From contig JACPPX010000084.1 in the NCBI GenBank assembly GCA_016190785.1, positions 1 through 19,450 of the forward strand: a stretch of DNA of 19,450 nucleotides, in the 5' to 3' direction. Positions 1 to 7,339 of the stretch are shown here, one piece after another. The stretch is from Chloroflexota bacterium. Lineage in GTDB: Bacteria; Chloroflexota; Anaerolineae; UBA7937; JACPPX01. Positions within the stretch are counted from its first letter, which is position 1, and every line of letters begins with the position of its first letter. Under the pieces are notes generated by a model. It saw nothing but the letters and a program-made list of their open reading frames with translations, had not been told where the DNA came from and did not search any database. A program made the position numbers and the translations under genes.

Positions 1-110
1 TCCTCCAGCCCCACCCCTTCGGCGGCGATGGAGGGCTGGCGGCAGAGTTTCTGCAACTGGGCGATGTACCGCTCCCGGTTCTGGTCAACATACTGGAATA
101 GTTTATCCAC
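1..110 (-). CDS. M20-family metallopeptidase, N-terminal fragment (runs off the window)
   Basis: Only the first 36 codons lie in the window, reading leftward from a GTG at 110. The translated start (MDKLFQYVDQNRERY, then a QLQKLCRQPSI stretch) resembles the N-terminal helix of M20/M25/M40 zinc dipeptidases and ArgE/DapE-type deacylases, where an 'RIPSVS'-like segment follows the first helix. The GTG start is chosen because AAGGAGG (complement of 115-121) lies four bases upstream; an in-frame ATG at 125 lies upstream of this site. The metal-binding residues of the family are beyond the window edge, so neither activity nor substrate can be judged. It lies downstream of the AlbA_2 gene on the same strand with an 85-base gap and may be independently expressed. 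Confidence 0.6.
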   Translation of the reverse strand, partial: MDKLFQYVDQNRERYIAQLQKLCRQPSIAAEGVGLE

Positions 111-195
111 AGGGCCTCCTTGCATTGACTTCTGATGAACGCCTCTTCTCAACTAGTTGATTATTACTGTACAACTCGCATCTCCTCTAGAAGAT

Positions 196-1155
196 TTAAT
201 AGACCCGTCTCAGCTCCCACTTGTGAGCCCACCAACCAGGTCTGTCCCCAGGTCCCTCGTAAGGCAACGTGGCCTGGATCTCAACGGAACGCTCTGCATC
301 TACAGGTAGAAGATGTGCTCTCACCTGCGCTTCGTGGTCGTATGTTGTTGCGAGATCCGATCTAGGCCCAGCTGCTCTTAGAACTAGCATCCCTGGTCCG
401 CTTATTAATGCTTCGTGATAGGTGGTTTCAATTGTTACTGGGCTTCGTGAGTCAAGTGACACACGGCCAGATTCTGTCACACCTATGCTCCCGGGCACCT
501 CAAAAGATGCCTTGCATCTATGGAAAGGTATAATCACATCATTCTTAGTGCCTTCGATGTATAAGTCAAGATCTAAAGCCCAAGTAAATTCGAAAGGAGA
601 AGAAGTTATCGGGGGTATAGCTCGCCAAGCCATTAGAGTTGCTCCCAATACCTCTAATTTTGGCAGCGACTGCAAGGGTGAAAGTATCCTCAACAATTCT
701 TCTCTTCTGGCGGAACGAACAGCTGTACCTTCCCTCCAGGGAACCTCAAGCTCGACGGGTCCTCCTTCTGGCTTGCCATGGGCTGGGTTCTTGACAACGA
801 ATGGAGCACGGTCTGTCTCAAATACAAGAGCGACCACTGTTTTGTCCTTTACTGGAACATTGTACGACATCATAGGGGGGTGTAGCTGATCGAATTGAGC
901 ATTAACTTGTGCAATCCACTCTGACAATTCTTCAAATTGTGCTCCTACAAGGCCCTTATCTTCATCAATACCTATTATCCACAAGATTAGTTCGCCTCTG
1001 ACTGCGTTTGCATGGCCTGCAATCTGTCTAGCCGCCTTTTCTGGCGGAGTCCATTTTGACTTAAGCTCCACTCTGGAATCCTCAATGGGGTGCCCCGCCT
1101 CAAGACGGTCAATTACGCTGAGTACCCAGTTTTCTATTTGGTGAGGTCTCATCAT
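196..1155 (-). CDS. AlbA_2 (Schlafen-type) domain protein with an unrecognised C-terminal half
   Basis: The 319-residue protein opens with an AlbA_2-like domain (about residues 25-155): VELK at 29-32, a helix ending GHANAVRGE (47-55) where the family has 'AxANxxGG', IGIDEDKGLVG at 61-71, PFVVKN at 118-123, and a WREGTAVRSARREEL segment (140-154) matching the family's 'RxGsxT..A' end. AlbA_2 domains are known from Schlafen proteins and many bacterial proteins of uncertain role, some of them regulators or defence proteins; nucleic-acid binding is usually assumed. Residues 165-319 look beta-rich and I do not recognise them. The DNA is visibly richer in A/T than the flanking genes, which hints at acquisition. 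The gene starts at ATG 1155 (a second ATG follows at once) without a strong ribosome site, 15 bases after the membrane-protein gene, so translation may be coupled. The specific function is unknown. Confidence 0.7.
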   Translation of the reverse strand: MMRPHQIENWVLSVIDRLEAGHPIEDSRVELKSKWTPPEKAARQIAGHANAVRGELILWIIGIDEDKGLVGAQFEELSEWIAQVNAQFDQLHPPMMSYNVPVKDKTVVALVFETDRAPFVVKNPAHGKPEGGPVELEVPWREGTAVRSARREELLRILSPLQSLPKLEVLGATLMAWRAIPPITSSPFEFTWALDLDLYIEGTKNDVIIPFHRCKASFEVPGSIGVTESGRVSLDSRSPVTIETTYHEALISGPGMLVLRAAGPRSDLATTYDHEAQVRAHLLPVDAERSVEIQATLPYEGPGDRPGWWAHKWELRRVY

Positions 1156-1170
1156 TGATCCGGAAAGCGC

Positions 1171-1494
1171 TTATTGCCCCCCGGTTTGCCCAGCGGTGAA
1201 GAGAAATGCACTGAGCAGTATGCTTAGGATCTGAAGAATTACCATAAATACTGCCCCGGTGAATATTGCCTCGGCGATGCCCTGCGCCCGGGTTTTCTGC
1301 TCGCTGCGGTAATAAGCCAGGACGGTGACCAGAGCGGCAGGGACATAGAAGAGAACAAAAGAGGGATCATTGCCCAAAGCCACCCCTAGGAAGATTCCAG
1401 CCGCCCAGATAATCACCCCCACGCCAACCGTATGTAAAACCATCCGCCAGTTGATCCCCCGGCGCGGACCCTCTTCACTCGTTTTGCGACGCAC
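1171..1494 (-). CDS. Small three-helix membrane protein, unknown function
   Basis: This 107-residue protein has a basic N-terminus (RRKTSEEGPRRG) and three strongly hydrophobic segments at about residues 18-40, 43-62 and 75-98, separated by a charged loop YYRSEQKTRAQG. That pattern predicts a small integral membrane protein with the N-terminus probably inside. I do not recognise the family, and no catalytic motif is visible. It starts at GTG 1494, supported by an AAGGGAG-type ribosome site just upstream on the minus strand. It is the first gene of a minus-strand pair with the AlbA_2 gene (15-base gap) and is divergent from the TIM-barrel gene at 1620. The GC-richer composition compared with the AlbA_2 gene suggests that the two do not share the same history. 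Confidence 0.6.
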   Translation of the reverse strand: MRRKTSEEGPRRGINWRMVLHTVGVGVIIWAAGIFLGVALGNDPSFVLFYVPAALVTVLAYYRSEQKTRAQGIAEAIFTGAVFMVILQILSILLSAFLFTAGQTGGQ

Positions 1495-1558
1495 TTCTCT
1501 CTCCCTTCTAGGCTATCGTGTAGTGCTCGACCACATTTTTGGCGATGGCTGCGATAGA

Positions 1559-1569
1559 TGTGCTATAGT
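1559..1569 (+). promoter_or_regulatory. Extended -10 promoter candidate for the TIM-barrel gene
   Basis: TGC-TATAGT (1561-1569) is an extended -10 element (TGn plus TATAGT). It lies about 50 bases before the TTG start at 1620 in the divergent intergenic region. A possible -35, TTGGCG at 1539-1544, sits 19 bases away, which is longer than ideal, so the extended -10 would have to carry most of the recognition. Confidence 0.4.
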
Positions 1570-1619
1570 TTAACGGCCTATTTTAACTAGACTTCCCATC
1601 AAGGTCAAACGGAGGTCAA

Positions 1620-2528
1620 TTGCCTGAGCCGCAACTATCTACTATGTGGGGCCAGAAACGAGCGGAACACATCCGCGATTTCTTCCGCCTGGGAGAAGAA
1701 GCCGGGTTCTCCGCCTTTGAACTGGGCCACCATGTCCGGGCCTATATGCTGGATGGGGCCAAACCCGGCGAATGGCGGGTGCTCAGCATCCACGCCCCAT
1801 GCCCTAATCCTTCCTCCTTGCGGGGATTATCCGAGGAGGGGGTCCTCCCCTCGGCCACCGACGAGGGGAAAAGAAAAATGGCCGTGGCCTATATCCGTCA
1901 AACGATAGACCTGGCCGCCGAGTGGGGGGCGAAAGTGGTGGTGGTCCACCTTGGCCGGGTGGATGTGGAGCCGAGTATCGAAATCGGCCTGCGGGATATG
2001 TATCGCCAGGGGCAAAAGGATTCTCCGGAATACAAAAGCCAACGGCAGCGGCTCGTCAATTTGCGCTCCCAGCACCGCGAGGCAAATTTTTCCGCCGCGT
2101 CCCGCAGCCTGGCGGAAATTGCAGAGTATGCCTCACCCAAGGGAATAGCCATCGGCTTGGAGAATCGCTTCTATTATCAAGAAATACCAAGTTTCGAAGA
2201 AATGGGCATGCTCCTTGGCGATTACCCGTCATCCCTCGTCAGCTACTGGCACGACACAGGGCATGCCCAGGTTCTAGAGCACTTGGGCTTTACCTCGCAT
2301 ATAGATTGTCTCCGCGCCTATGCCCCGCGCATGCTGGGCGTCCACCTCCACGATGTGCAGGGGATAAAGGATCATCGTGTTCCCGGGGCAGGGGGGATCG
2401 ACTTCCCAGCCTTGGCCCCCTACTTCCCGGAGCAGGCCCTGCGGGTCTGTGAATTCGGCCACGACTACACGGCAGAGGAGATCGCCCAGGGTCGAGAGCA
2501 TCTCCGCCAGGCAGGGTGCTTGGGGTAA
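1620..2528 (+). CDS. Sugar phosphate isomerase/epimerase-like TIM-barrel protein
   Basis: The 302-residue protein fits the xylose-isomerase-like TIM-barrel superfamily (AP endonuclease 2 fold). Visible barrel strands carry the expected metal and substrate residues: FELGHH (34-38 region), SIHAPCP (57-62), VVVVHLGRVD (107-115), IGLENRF (178-184, candidate ligand E181), WHDTGHA (210-216, D212 and H215), GVHLHDV (240-246, H242/H244/D245) and CEFGHDY (277-283, E278). The family binds one divalent metal and includes sugar epimerases, keto-sugar isomerases and endonuclease IV; the substrate here cannot be told from sequence. The TTG start at 1620 is supported by GGAGG at 1611-1615, four bases upstream. 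The lipoprotein gene follows after 9 bases, so the two probably share a transcript, with no obvious functional link. Confidence 0.8.
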   Translation: MPEPQLSTMWGQKRAEHIRDFFRLGEEAGFSAFELGHHVRAYMLDGAKPGEWRVLSIHAPCPNPSSLRGLSEEGVLPSATDEGKRKMAVAYIRQTIDLAAEWGAKVVVVHLGRVDVEPSIEIGLRDMYRQGQKDSPEYKSQRQRLVNLRSQHREANFSAASRSLAEIAEYASPKGIAIGLENRFYYQEIPSFEEMGMLLGDYPSSLVSYWHDTGHAQVLEHLGFTSHIDCLRAYAPRMLGVHLHDVQGIKDHRVPGAGGIDFPALAPYFPEQALRVCEFGHDYTAEEIAQGREHLRQAGCLG

Positions 2529-2537
2529 ATTGGGGTT

Positions 2538-3074
2538 GTGCCCTTGAGAGGTATAGTCTTTGTCCTGCGAGTTGCGATAGCTTCCCTTCTCCTATTTATA
2601 GTGTTGGCTTGCGCGGCTCAGCCTGCGGAGCCGCCTTTAATATATGAGGATCTGTGGTTGTGTTTCCGGGTAGAGGCTCCAGGCCACTGGAAAGTAGACG
2701 GAGTGCCGGGCGGGTTTGCCTCATTCGGTGTTCCTACAGCCGGTCCAGAGTTTCGCATCGTTAATGTTCACATCCAAAATCCCACTTTGGATAAGGCCTT
2801 TGATCACCTGCGTAGCGGAGCATTGGGCTTCTCGATGGAGGGTGTGCAAGAATTCGTGGTGGATGGGCAACCTGCTTTGTGGGTAACTTTTGAGGAGGAA
2901 GCCGATTTCCCCTTTGTCCTGCTGGTCATTGCCCCCGATTGTGGCGATGGACAACACACTCTCTTCACCTATACAAGCGGGTCCGATCCCGAGGATTTTG
3001 CCTTCTTTCTGGGGCGGCTCCACTTCATGTATGAGACAATCGATCCTTCTGAGCGGGCAACACCTTATCGATAG
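2538..3074 (+). CDS. Predicted lipoprotein, unknown function
   Basis: The 178-residue product has a signal peptide with a hydrophobic core (residues 5-23) and a lipobox-like IVLAC ending at Cys25, so lipid anchoring at the membrane exterior is predicted. The mature part contains a short domain: a WLCFRVEAPGHWKVDG opening, a GGFASFG turn, a VQEFVVDGQPALWVTFE stretch and a final hydrophobic strand. This resembles small secreted 'photosystem PsbP-like' or DUF-type stress lipoproteins that open with 'F..P..W', but I cannot assign it. It starts at GTG 2538, nine bases after the TIM-barrel gene stop, with only a weak GGGG ribosome site, so the start is uncertain. A short GTGGG/CCCAC palindrome directly after the stop may be a weak terminator. 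Confidence 0.6.
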   Translation: MPLRGIVFVLRVAIASLLLFIVLACAAQPAEPPLIYEDLWLCFRVEAPGHWKVDGVPGGFASFGVPTAGPEFRIVNVHIQNPTLDKAFDHLRSGALGFSMEGVQEFVVDGQPALWVTFEEEADFPFVLLVIAPDCGDGQHTLFTYTSGSDPEDFAFFLGRLHFMYETIDPSERATPYR

Positions 3075-3122
3075 TGGGGAATTATCCCACCGGGCGGGCC
3101 AAGGCAGTGTCAATACTAGCCC

Positions 3123-3151
3123 TTGCACTCCTGAGGCAAAGATGGTATAAT
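3123..3151 (+). promoter_or_regulatory. Sigma70-type promoter of the nusA operon
   Basis: TTGCAC (3123-3128) and a perfect TATAAT (3146-3151) are separated by exactly 17 bases, the optimal spacing for a housekeeping promoter. Transcription would begin near 3158, giving a leader of roughly 65 bases before the nusA ATG at 3224. This is the clearest promoter in the window. Confidence 0.75.
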
Positions 3152-3173
3152 GTAATGCGTTCGGCTCACATCG

Positions 3174-3200
3174 AGAAAAGTGGGAACCCCCCACTTTTCT
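3174..3200 (+). promoter_or_regulatory. Leader hairpin upstream of nusA (possible attenuator)
   Basis: A perfect 11-base-pair stem, AGAAAAGTGGG (3174-3184) with CCCACTTTTCT (3190-3200), closes a five-base loop AACCC. It lies between the promoter's likely start point and the nusA ribosome site (AGAGG, 3213-3217). The 3' arm runs into TTTTCTTATT, so the transcript leaves the stem with a U-rich tail. That makes an intrinsic-terminator-like attenuator possible, and NusA itself stimulates hairpin pausing and termination. A purely stabilising 5' hairpin is the alternative. Confidence 0.5.
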
Positions 3201-3223
3201 TATTGTCGGATGAGAGGTAAGAA

Positions 3224-4924
3224 ATGCCACAAGCGGCAACTAAACTAAAGAGCGAGTTCTTCCGGGCTATCACCCAGTTGGCCGCGGAGCGGGGCCTGGC
3301 CCCGGAAACGGTGCTGGAGGCCGTGGAACAGGCCATGATCTCTGCCTACAAGAAGGACTTTGAGGCTCCGGGCAATGTCCAGGCCCAGGTCGACCCGGAG
3401 ACGGGAGAGGTGCGCATCTTCACCGAGAAGCAGGTTGCAGAAGAGGTGGAGGATGATGCCCTCCAAATCACCCTGGCCGAGGCTCGGGTCCTGGATCCCA
3501 AAGCCGAGGTGGGTGGAGTAGTGCTTTTGGAAACCACCCCTCCTAATTTCGGAAGGATCGCCGCCCAGACCGCCAAGCAGGTGATTCTGCAGCGCATCCG
3601 CGAGGCAGAACGGGAAGCAATCTTCCAGTCCTTCTCCGACCGGGCCGGGGAGATCGTGAGCGGGACGGTGCAAAGCATCGACTCCCAGGGGATCACCCTC
3701 AGCCTGGGCCGGGCGGAGGCCCTCCTCCCCAAGACCGAGCAAGTCCCGGGGGAGAGGTACCGTTTGCGCCAGAGGATCCGCGCCTATGTGGTGGAGGTAA
3801 ACAAGACCGGCCGCGGCCCGGAGATCCTCCTCTCCCGAGCCCACAAAGGAATGCTCCGCCGTCTCCTGGAATTGGAGGTCCCCGAAATCTATAACGGAGC
3901 AGTCGAGATTAAGTCCATTGCCCGCGAGCCCGGCTCCCGTTCTAAGGTTGCCGTGGCTGCCCTGCAACCGGGAATTGACCCGGTGGGAGCCTGCGTCGGG
4001 ATGCGGGGGGTGCGCATTCAGTCCATAGTCGACGAACTTGGAGGGGAGAAAATCGATGTTATCGAATGGAGCCGCGACTCCAAGGAGTTCATCGCCAAGG
4101 CTTTGAGCCCTGCCCGACCGGTGAGCATAGACTTGGTGGAAGTGGATGGCGTTAAAACCGCCATCGCTGCCGTGCCGGAGGGCCAACTCTCCCTGGCCAT
4201 CGGCCGTGAGGGACAGAATGTGCGCTTGGCGGCGAAACTCACCGGGTGGCGGATCGATATCCTCAGCCCGGCTGAAGCCCAGAAGCGTGTGCCCCTGCTC
4301 ATCGCCGAGGCGGAGAGGAAAGCGGAGGAAGCCCGGGCAGCGATGCCCGTCCCCATCGAGCCCACCAGCCTGGTTTCCGCCATGGGCCTCTCTACCCGGG
4401 TAGTCTCCGCATTGGAAAAGGCGGGGATCACCGAGGTGAGCCAAATCTTGGAGAAACTGGAGGGTGGCGAAGAATCCCTGGAGTCCATCGCCGGGGTGGG
4501 GCCCAAGTCGCGGAAAGAAGTTTTGGAGCGACTGGAGACGGCCGGGCTCTATCCCCTGCCGGCAAAAGAGGAAGTTGTCACACCGGCGGAGGTAGCCGAG
4601 GAAGCCGCGGTAACTGAGGAAGAGACGGCTCCCGAAGCCGTTACCGAATTGCCAGAGGGGCCAGCAGTTGAAGAGGTTGGGGAGGAAGCACCGGCCAAAC
4701 CCTTTGTCGAGGAAGAGGTACCGCTCAAGGGCAAGAAGAAGGCCGGGCCTAAGAAGCGGGAGAAACCCGGGCGGCGCCGCGAGAACTGGCTGGAAGAATG
4801 GGAGATGTGGAAGGAGGGGGCCCTGGAGGTGGAGGAGAACCCTTCCGAAGAGGAAGATCTTGAAATAGAGGCTCCGGAGGAAGGGGCTCCTGAACCGGGA
4901 GCTACTGAGAAGGAAAGCTCCTAA
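3224..4924 (+). CDS. nusA: Transcription elongation/termination/antitermination factor NusA
   Basis: NusA binds RNA polymerase and modulates pausing, intrinsic termination and antitermination. The 566-residue protein has the family's domain order: an N-terminal RNAP-binding domain (1-130; TVLEAVEQAMISAYKK early on), an S1 domain (about 144-206), KH1 (GACVGMRGVRIQSIVDELGG, 255-274) and KH2 (LAIGREGQNVRLAAKLTGW, 324-342), then a helix-hairpin-helix repeat (383-442, with SIAGVGPKSRKEVLERL). Beyond residue 446 is a long low-complexity tail: Glu/Pro/Ala-rich, then a basic patch around 510-525, then Glu-rich to the end. The start is ATG 3224 with AGAGG six bases upstream. It is the first gene of the operon here; rimP, its usual upstream partner, is absent. 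The next ORF, 35 bases downstream, is itself extremely acidic. Confidence 0.97.
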   Translation: MPQAATKLKSEFFRAITQLAAERGLAPETVLEAVEQAMISAYKKDFEAPGNVQAQVDPETGEVRIFTEKQVAEEVEDDALQITLAEARVLDPKAEVGGVVLLETTPPNFGRIAAQTAKQVILQRIREAEREAIFQSFSDRAGEIVSGTVQSIDSQGITLSLGRAEALLPKTEQVPGERYRLRQRIRAYVVEVNKTGRGPEILLSRAHKGMLRRLLELEVPEIYNGAVEIKSIAREPGSRSKVAVAALQPGIDPVGACVGMRGVRIQSIVDELGGEKIDVIEWSRDSKEFIAKALSPARPVSIDLVEVDGVKTAIAAVPEGQLSLAIGREGQNVRLAAKLTGWRIDILSPAEAQKRVPLLIAEAERKAEEARAAMPVPIEPTSLVSAMGLSTRVVSALEKAGITEVSQILEKLEGGEESLESIAGVGPKSRKEVLERLETAGLYPLPAKEEVVTPAEVAEEAAVTEEETAPEAVTELPEGPAVEEVGEEAPAKPFVEEEVPLKGKKKAGPKKREKPGRRRENWLEEWEMWKEGALEVEENPSEEEDLEIEAPEEGAPEPGATEKESS

Positions 4925-4959
4925 ATAGGAAAGATCCTTAGATAAAGGAGAACAAGAGG

Positions 4960-5184
4960 ATGGAAGAAATAGAGAACGATGAGATGGAAGAAGAAGCGAT
5001 GGAGGATGAGGAGGTGGAGGATCAAGAAGACGAGGAGACAGAAAACGAAGAGGGAGATAATGACGAGGTAGATGACGAGGAGTCAAATAATGAAGAGGGA
5101 GAGGAGGAATCGGATGAAGATGGTGAAGACGAAGACGATGAAGACGACGAAGATGATGAAGAGATGGATGACGGGCGGAAGTAG
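4960..5184 (+). CDS. Ultra-acidic 74-residue protein between nusA and ylxR, unknown function
   Basis: By hand count 51 of 74 residues are Asp or Glu, and no Lys or Arg occurs before the last two positions, giving a net charge near -49. Acidic runs are broken by scattered Asn, Gly, Ser, Met and Val, so the chain is probably disordered. A good ribosome site, AAAGGAG (4944-4950), lies nine bases before the ATG, and a TAG stop precedes ylxR by 31 bases, which supports a translated gene rather than chance. There is no homologous fold to invoke. Nucleic-acid mimicry, binding to a basic ribosomal or polymerase surface, or origin by fission of the acidic NusA tail are inferences. The coding strand is almost all purine, so an expanded GA-rich tract that happens to be open is the main alternative. 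Confidence 0.6.
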   Translation: MEEIENDEMEEEAMEDEEVEDQEDEETENEEGDNDEVDDEESNNEEGEEESDEDGEDEDDEDDEDDEEMDDGRK

Positions 5185-5215
5185 TATCCTGACCATTGAT
5201 GGTTAAGGTCGAAAT

Positions 5216-5506
5216 ATGGCGGCAAAAAGCATCCCGCAGCGCACCTGTGTGGGTTGTTTCCAGGTGAGGCCCAAGCGGGAAATGGTACGCATTGTCCGCA
5301 CTCCGGAGGGTAATATTGAAATAGATCCCACCGGAAAGAAAAATGGCCGGGGAGCCTATCTCCACCGCGATCGCTCTTGCTGGGAGACGGCCCTGGAGAA
5401 GAATCGGCTGGAATACGCCTTGAAGACTCCTCTCGGCGAGGCCCAAGCAATGCTCTTGGACTTCGCCCAGTCGTTGCCTGAGCCCGAAGCAGTGGGTGCT
5501 AGTTAA
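5216..5506 (+). CDS. ylxR: YlxR family RNA-binding protein (DUF448)
   Basis: YlxR is a small basic protein normally encoded between nusA and infB; it has been described as RNA-binding and, in some bacteria, as a nucleoid-associated regulator. The 96-residue product shows the family signature: RTCVGC (9-14), KREMVRIVR (20-28), then GRGAYLHRD (44-52) and a conserved Cys (55) in the following helix. The length is typical. The start at ATG 5216 has only a weak AAGG site about eight bases upstream; the previous acidic ORF ends 31 bases before. infB starts within a few bases of the stop, consistent with translational coupling. The usual neighbour ylxQ (an L7Ae-like protein) is missing between ylxR and infB. 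Confidence 0.93.
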   Translation: MAAKSIPQRTCVGCFQVRPKREMVRIVRTPEGNIEIDPTGKKNGRGAYLHRDRSCWETALEKNRLEYALKTPLGEAQAMLLDFAQSLPEPEAVGAS

Positions 5507-5511
5507 CGGTG

Positions 5512-7320
5512 ATGAAAGCAAATATGGAAGAGAGATTGAACCAGGGCACGGGAGTGACCATCCCCCAGCTGGTCACCGTGCGTCAGTTGGCTGACCTTTT
5601 ACGGGTAAGCCCCATCGAGATTATAAAAGCCCTCATCTCCGATGGGATCATGGCTAACATTAACCAGACCATTGATTATGAGACCGCCGCTATCGTGGCC
5701 ACGGAGATGGGATTCGAGCCCCAGCCGGAAGCCCCTCCCCCCACCGAGACCCGCCCGGAAACTGCCCCTACTCCCACTGAGCCGGCCCGCAAGGCGATCT
5801 ATGCCGGAGAGGCGGAGGAGAACATGCTCCCTCGCCCCCCGGTGGTGACAGTTATGGGCCATGTGGATCATGGCAAGACCACCCTCCTGGATGCCATCCG
5901 CCAGACCAATGTCGCCGCTGGAGAGAGGGGAGGCATCACCCAACACATTGGAGCCTATCAGGTAGAGAAGCAGGGCCGAAAGATTACTTTTTTGGATACT
6001 CCCGGCCACGAAGCTTTCACCGCCATGCGCGCTCGTGGGGCGCAGGTGACGGATGTAGCCGTTTTGGTGGTGGCCGCCGATGACGGGGTTATGCCCCAAA
6101 CCAAAGAAGCGGTGGATCACGCCCGCGCTGCCCAGGTGCCGATCATCGTCGCCCTCAACAAAATCGATAAACCAGAGGCCAATCCCGGAAAGGTCAAGGG
6201 CCAGCTCAAAGAGATCGGGCTGGTCATCGAAGAACTGGGGGGGCAGGTGGTTTCCGTCCCCGTCTCCGCCAAGAAGGGAGAAGGGATCGACCAACTCCTG
6301 GAGATGATCCTCCTCAGCGCGGATCTCTTGGAACTGAAAGCCAATCCCCAGCGGGAGGCGATGGGCAGCGTGGTCGAGGGCCGGCTGGATAAAACCAAGG
6401 GTCCCTTGGCTACCCTCCTCGTCCAGAACGGTACCCTCTCTACCGGGGATTATCTGGTGGTCGGCGCACAGTATGGCCGGGTGCGGGCCATGTTCAACGA
6501 CCTCGGGAAACGAGTTAAAACTGCTCCCCCCTCAACCCCGGTCGTGGTCCTGGGTTTGCCGGTGGTGCCGGCCGCCGGAGAGAGTTTCCGCGTAGTTGCA
6601 GATGAACGCACCGCGCGGGGTATCTCCGAGGAGAGTGCCAGACAGAAGGAAACCACAACCCGACCTGCCACCCCCCTCACCCTGGACGAGCTCTATAGCC
6701 AGATGCAAGCCGGGAAAGTCAAGGAACTGAGAGTAGTGCTCAAGGTTGATGTCCAAGGCTCTCTGGAGCCGTTGCGCAACTCCCTAGAAAAGTTGGGTGA
6801 TGAAAATCTGCGGGTGCGGATCATCCACCAGGCCACGGGGAATGTCACGGAATCGGATGTCAACCTGGCCATCGCCTCCCAGGCGGTGGTCATCGGTTTC
6901 AATGTCCAAGCCGATACCACGGTCCGTTCCCTGGCGGAAAAAGATGCGGTCGAGATCCGACTCTACGATGTCATCTACCGCCTGGTAGAAGATATAGAGA
7001 AGGCCCTCCAAGGTATGTTGGAGCCGGTCTACGAAGAAGCAGTAATCGGCCGTGCCGAAATCCGCAAAATTTTCGAGGTGAAGCGGGGCAAAGTAGCGGG
7101 GGCCATGGTCACCTCGGGAGTTGTGAAGCGCAATGCTCCGGTGCGGGTCAAGCGCGGAGAAGAAATCATCTATCAGGGACAGATTACATCTTTGAAACGA
7201 TTTGCCGAGAATGTGCAAGAGGTGGCCGCCGGTTTTGACTGCGGCCTCGCCTTGGGGGCCTTCCAGGACTTCCGGGAAGGGGATGTAGTGGAGGTCTTGG
7301 AGAAGCAAAGGGTAAGCTAA
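5512..7320 (+). CDS. infB: Translation initiation factor IF-2
   Basis: IF-2 is the GTPase that brings initiator fMet-tRNA to the 30S subunit and promotes subunit joining. The product is about 602 residues, a short form lacking the long variable N-terminus of enteric IF-2. One IF2_N module (about 20-70, with VRQLADLLRVSP) precedes the G domain: G1 GHVDHGKT (116-123), G2 GGITQHIGA (140-148), G3 DTPGHEAF (162-169), G4 NKID (216-219) and G5 SAKKG (252-256). Domains II, III (GSLEPLRNSLEKLG, then VTESDVNLA) and the C-terminal tRNA-binding domain (IGRAEIRKIF through FREGDVVEV) are complete. The start is ambiguous: GTG 5509 and ATG 5512 are adjacent, and ATG 5524 has GGTGATG (5508-5514) as a possible ribosome site. 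The gene follows ylxR by five bases. Confidence 0.97.
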   Translation: MKANMEERLNQGTGVTIPQLVTVRQLADLLRVSPIEIIKALISDGIMANINQTIDYETAAIVATEMGFEPQPEAPPPTETRPETAPTPTEPARKAIYAGEAEENMLPRPPVVTVMGHVDHGKTTLLDAIRQTNVAAGERGGITQHIGAYQVEKQGRKITFLDTPGHEAFTAMRARGAQVTDVAVLVVAADDGVMPQTKEAVDHARAAQVPIIVALNKIDKPEANPGKVKGQLKEIGLVIEELGGQVVSVPVSAKKGEGIDQLLEMILLSADLLELKANPQREAMGSVVEGRLDKTKGPLATLLVQNGTLSTGDYLVVGAQYGRVRAMFNDLGKRVKTAPPSTPVVVLGLPVVPAAGESFRVVADERTARGISEESARQKETTTRPATPLTLDELYSQMQAGKVKELRVVLKVDVQGSLEPLRNSLEKLGDENLRVRIIHQATGNVTESDVNLAIASQAVVIGFNVQADTTVRSLAEKDAVEIRLYDVIYRLVEDIEKALQGMLEPVYEEAVIGRAEIRKIFEVKRGKVAGAMVTSGVVKRNAPVRVKRGEEIIYQGQITSLKRFAENVQEVAAGFDCGLALGAFQDFREGDVVEVLEKQRVS

Positions 7321-7339
7321 TACCCCACAGGGGGTGACC

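Noticed and set aside
422..889. Plus-strand open frame opposite the AlbA_2 gene
   Set aside because: The minus-strand frame has a clear AlbA_2 domain over the same bases; the plus-strand product has no features.
3245..5521. Very long open frame on the minus strand opposite nusA, the acidic ORF and ylxR
   Set aside because: It is the antisense shadow of strongly coding genes; its composition (His/Leu/Pro-rich, low complexity) and lack of any domain argue against a real protein.
5599..6294. Antisense open frame within infB
   Set aside because: It mirrors the IF-2 GTPase coding sequence; no ribosome site or recognisable motif.
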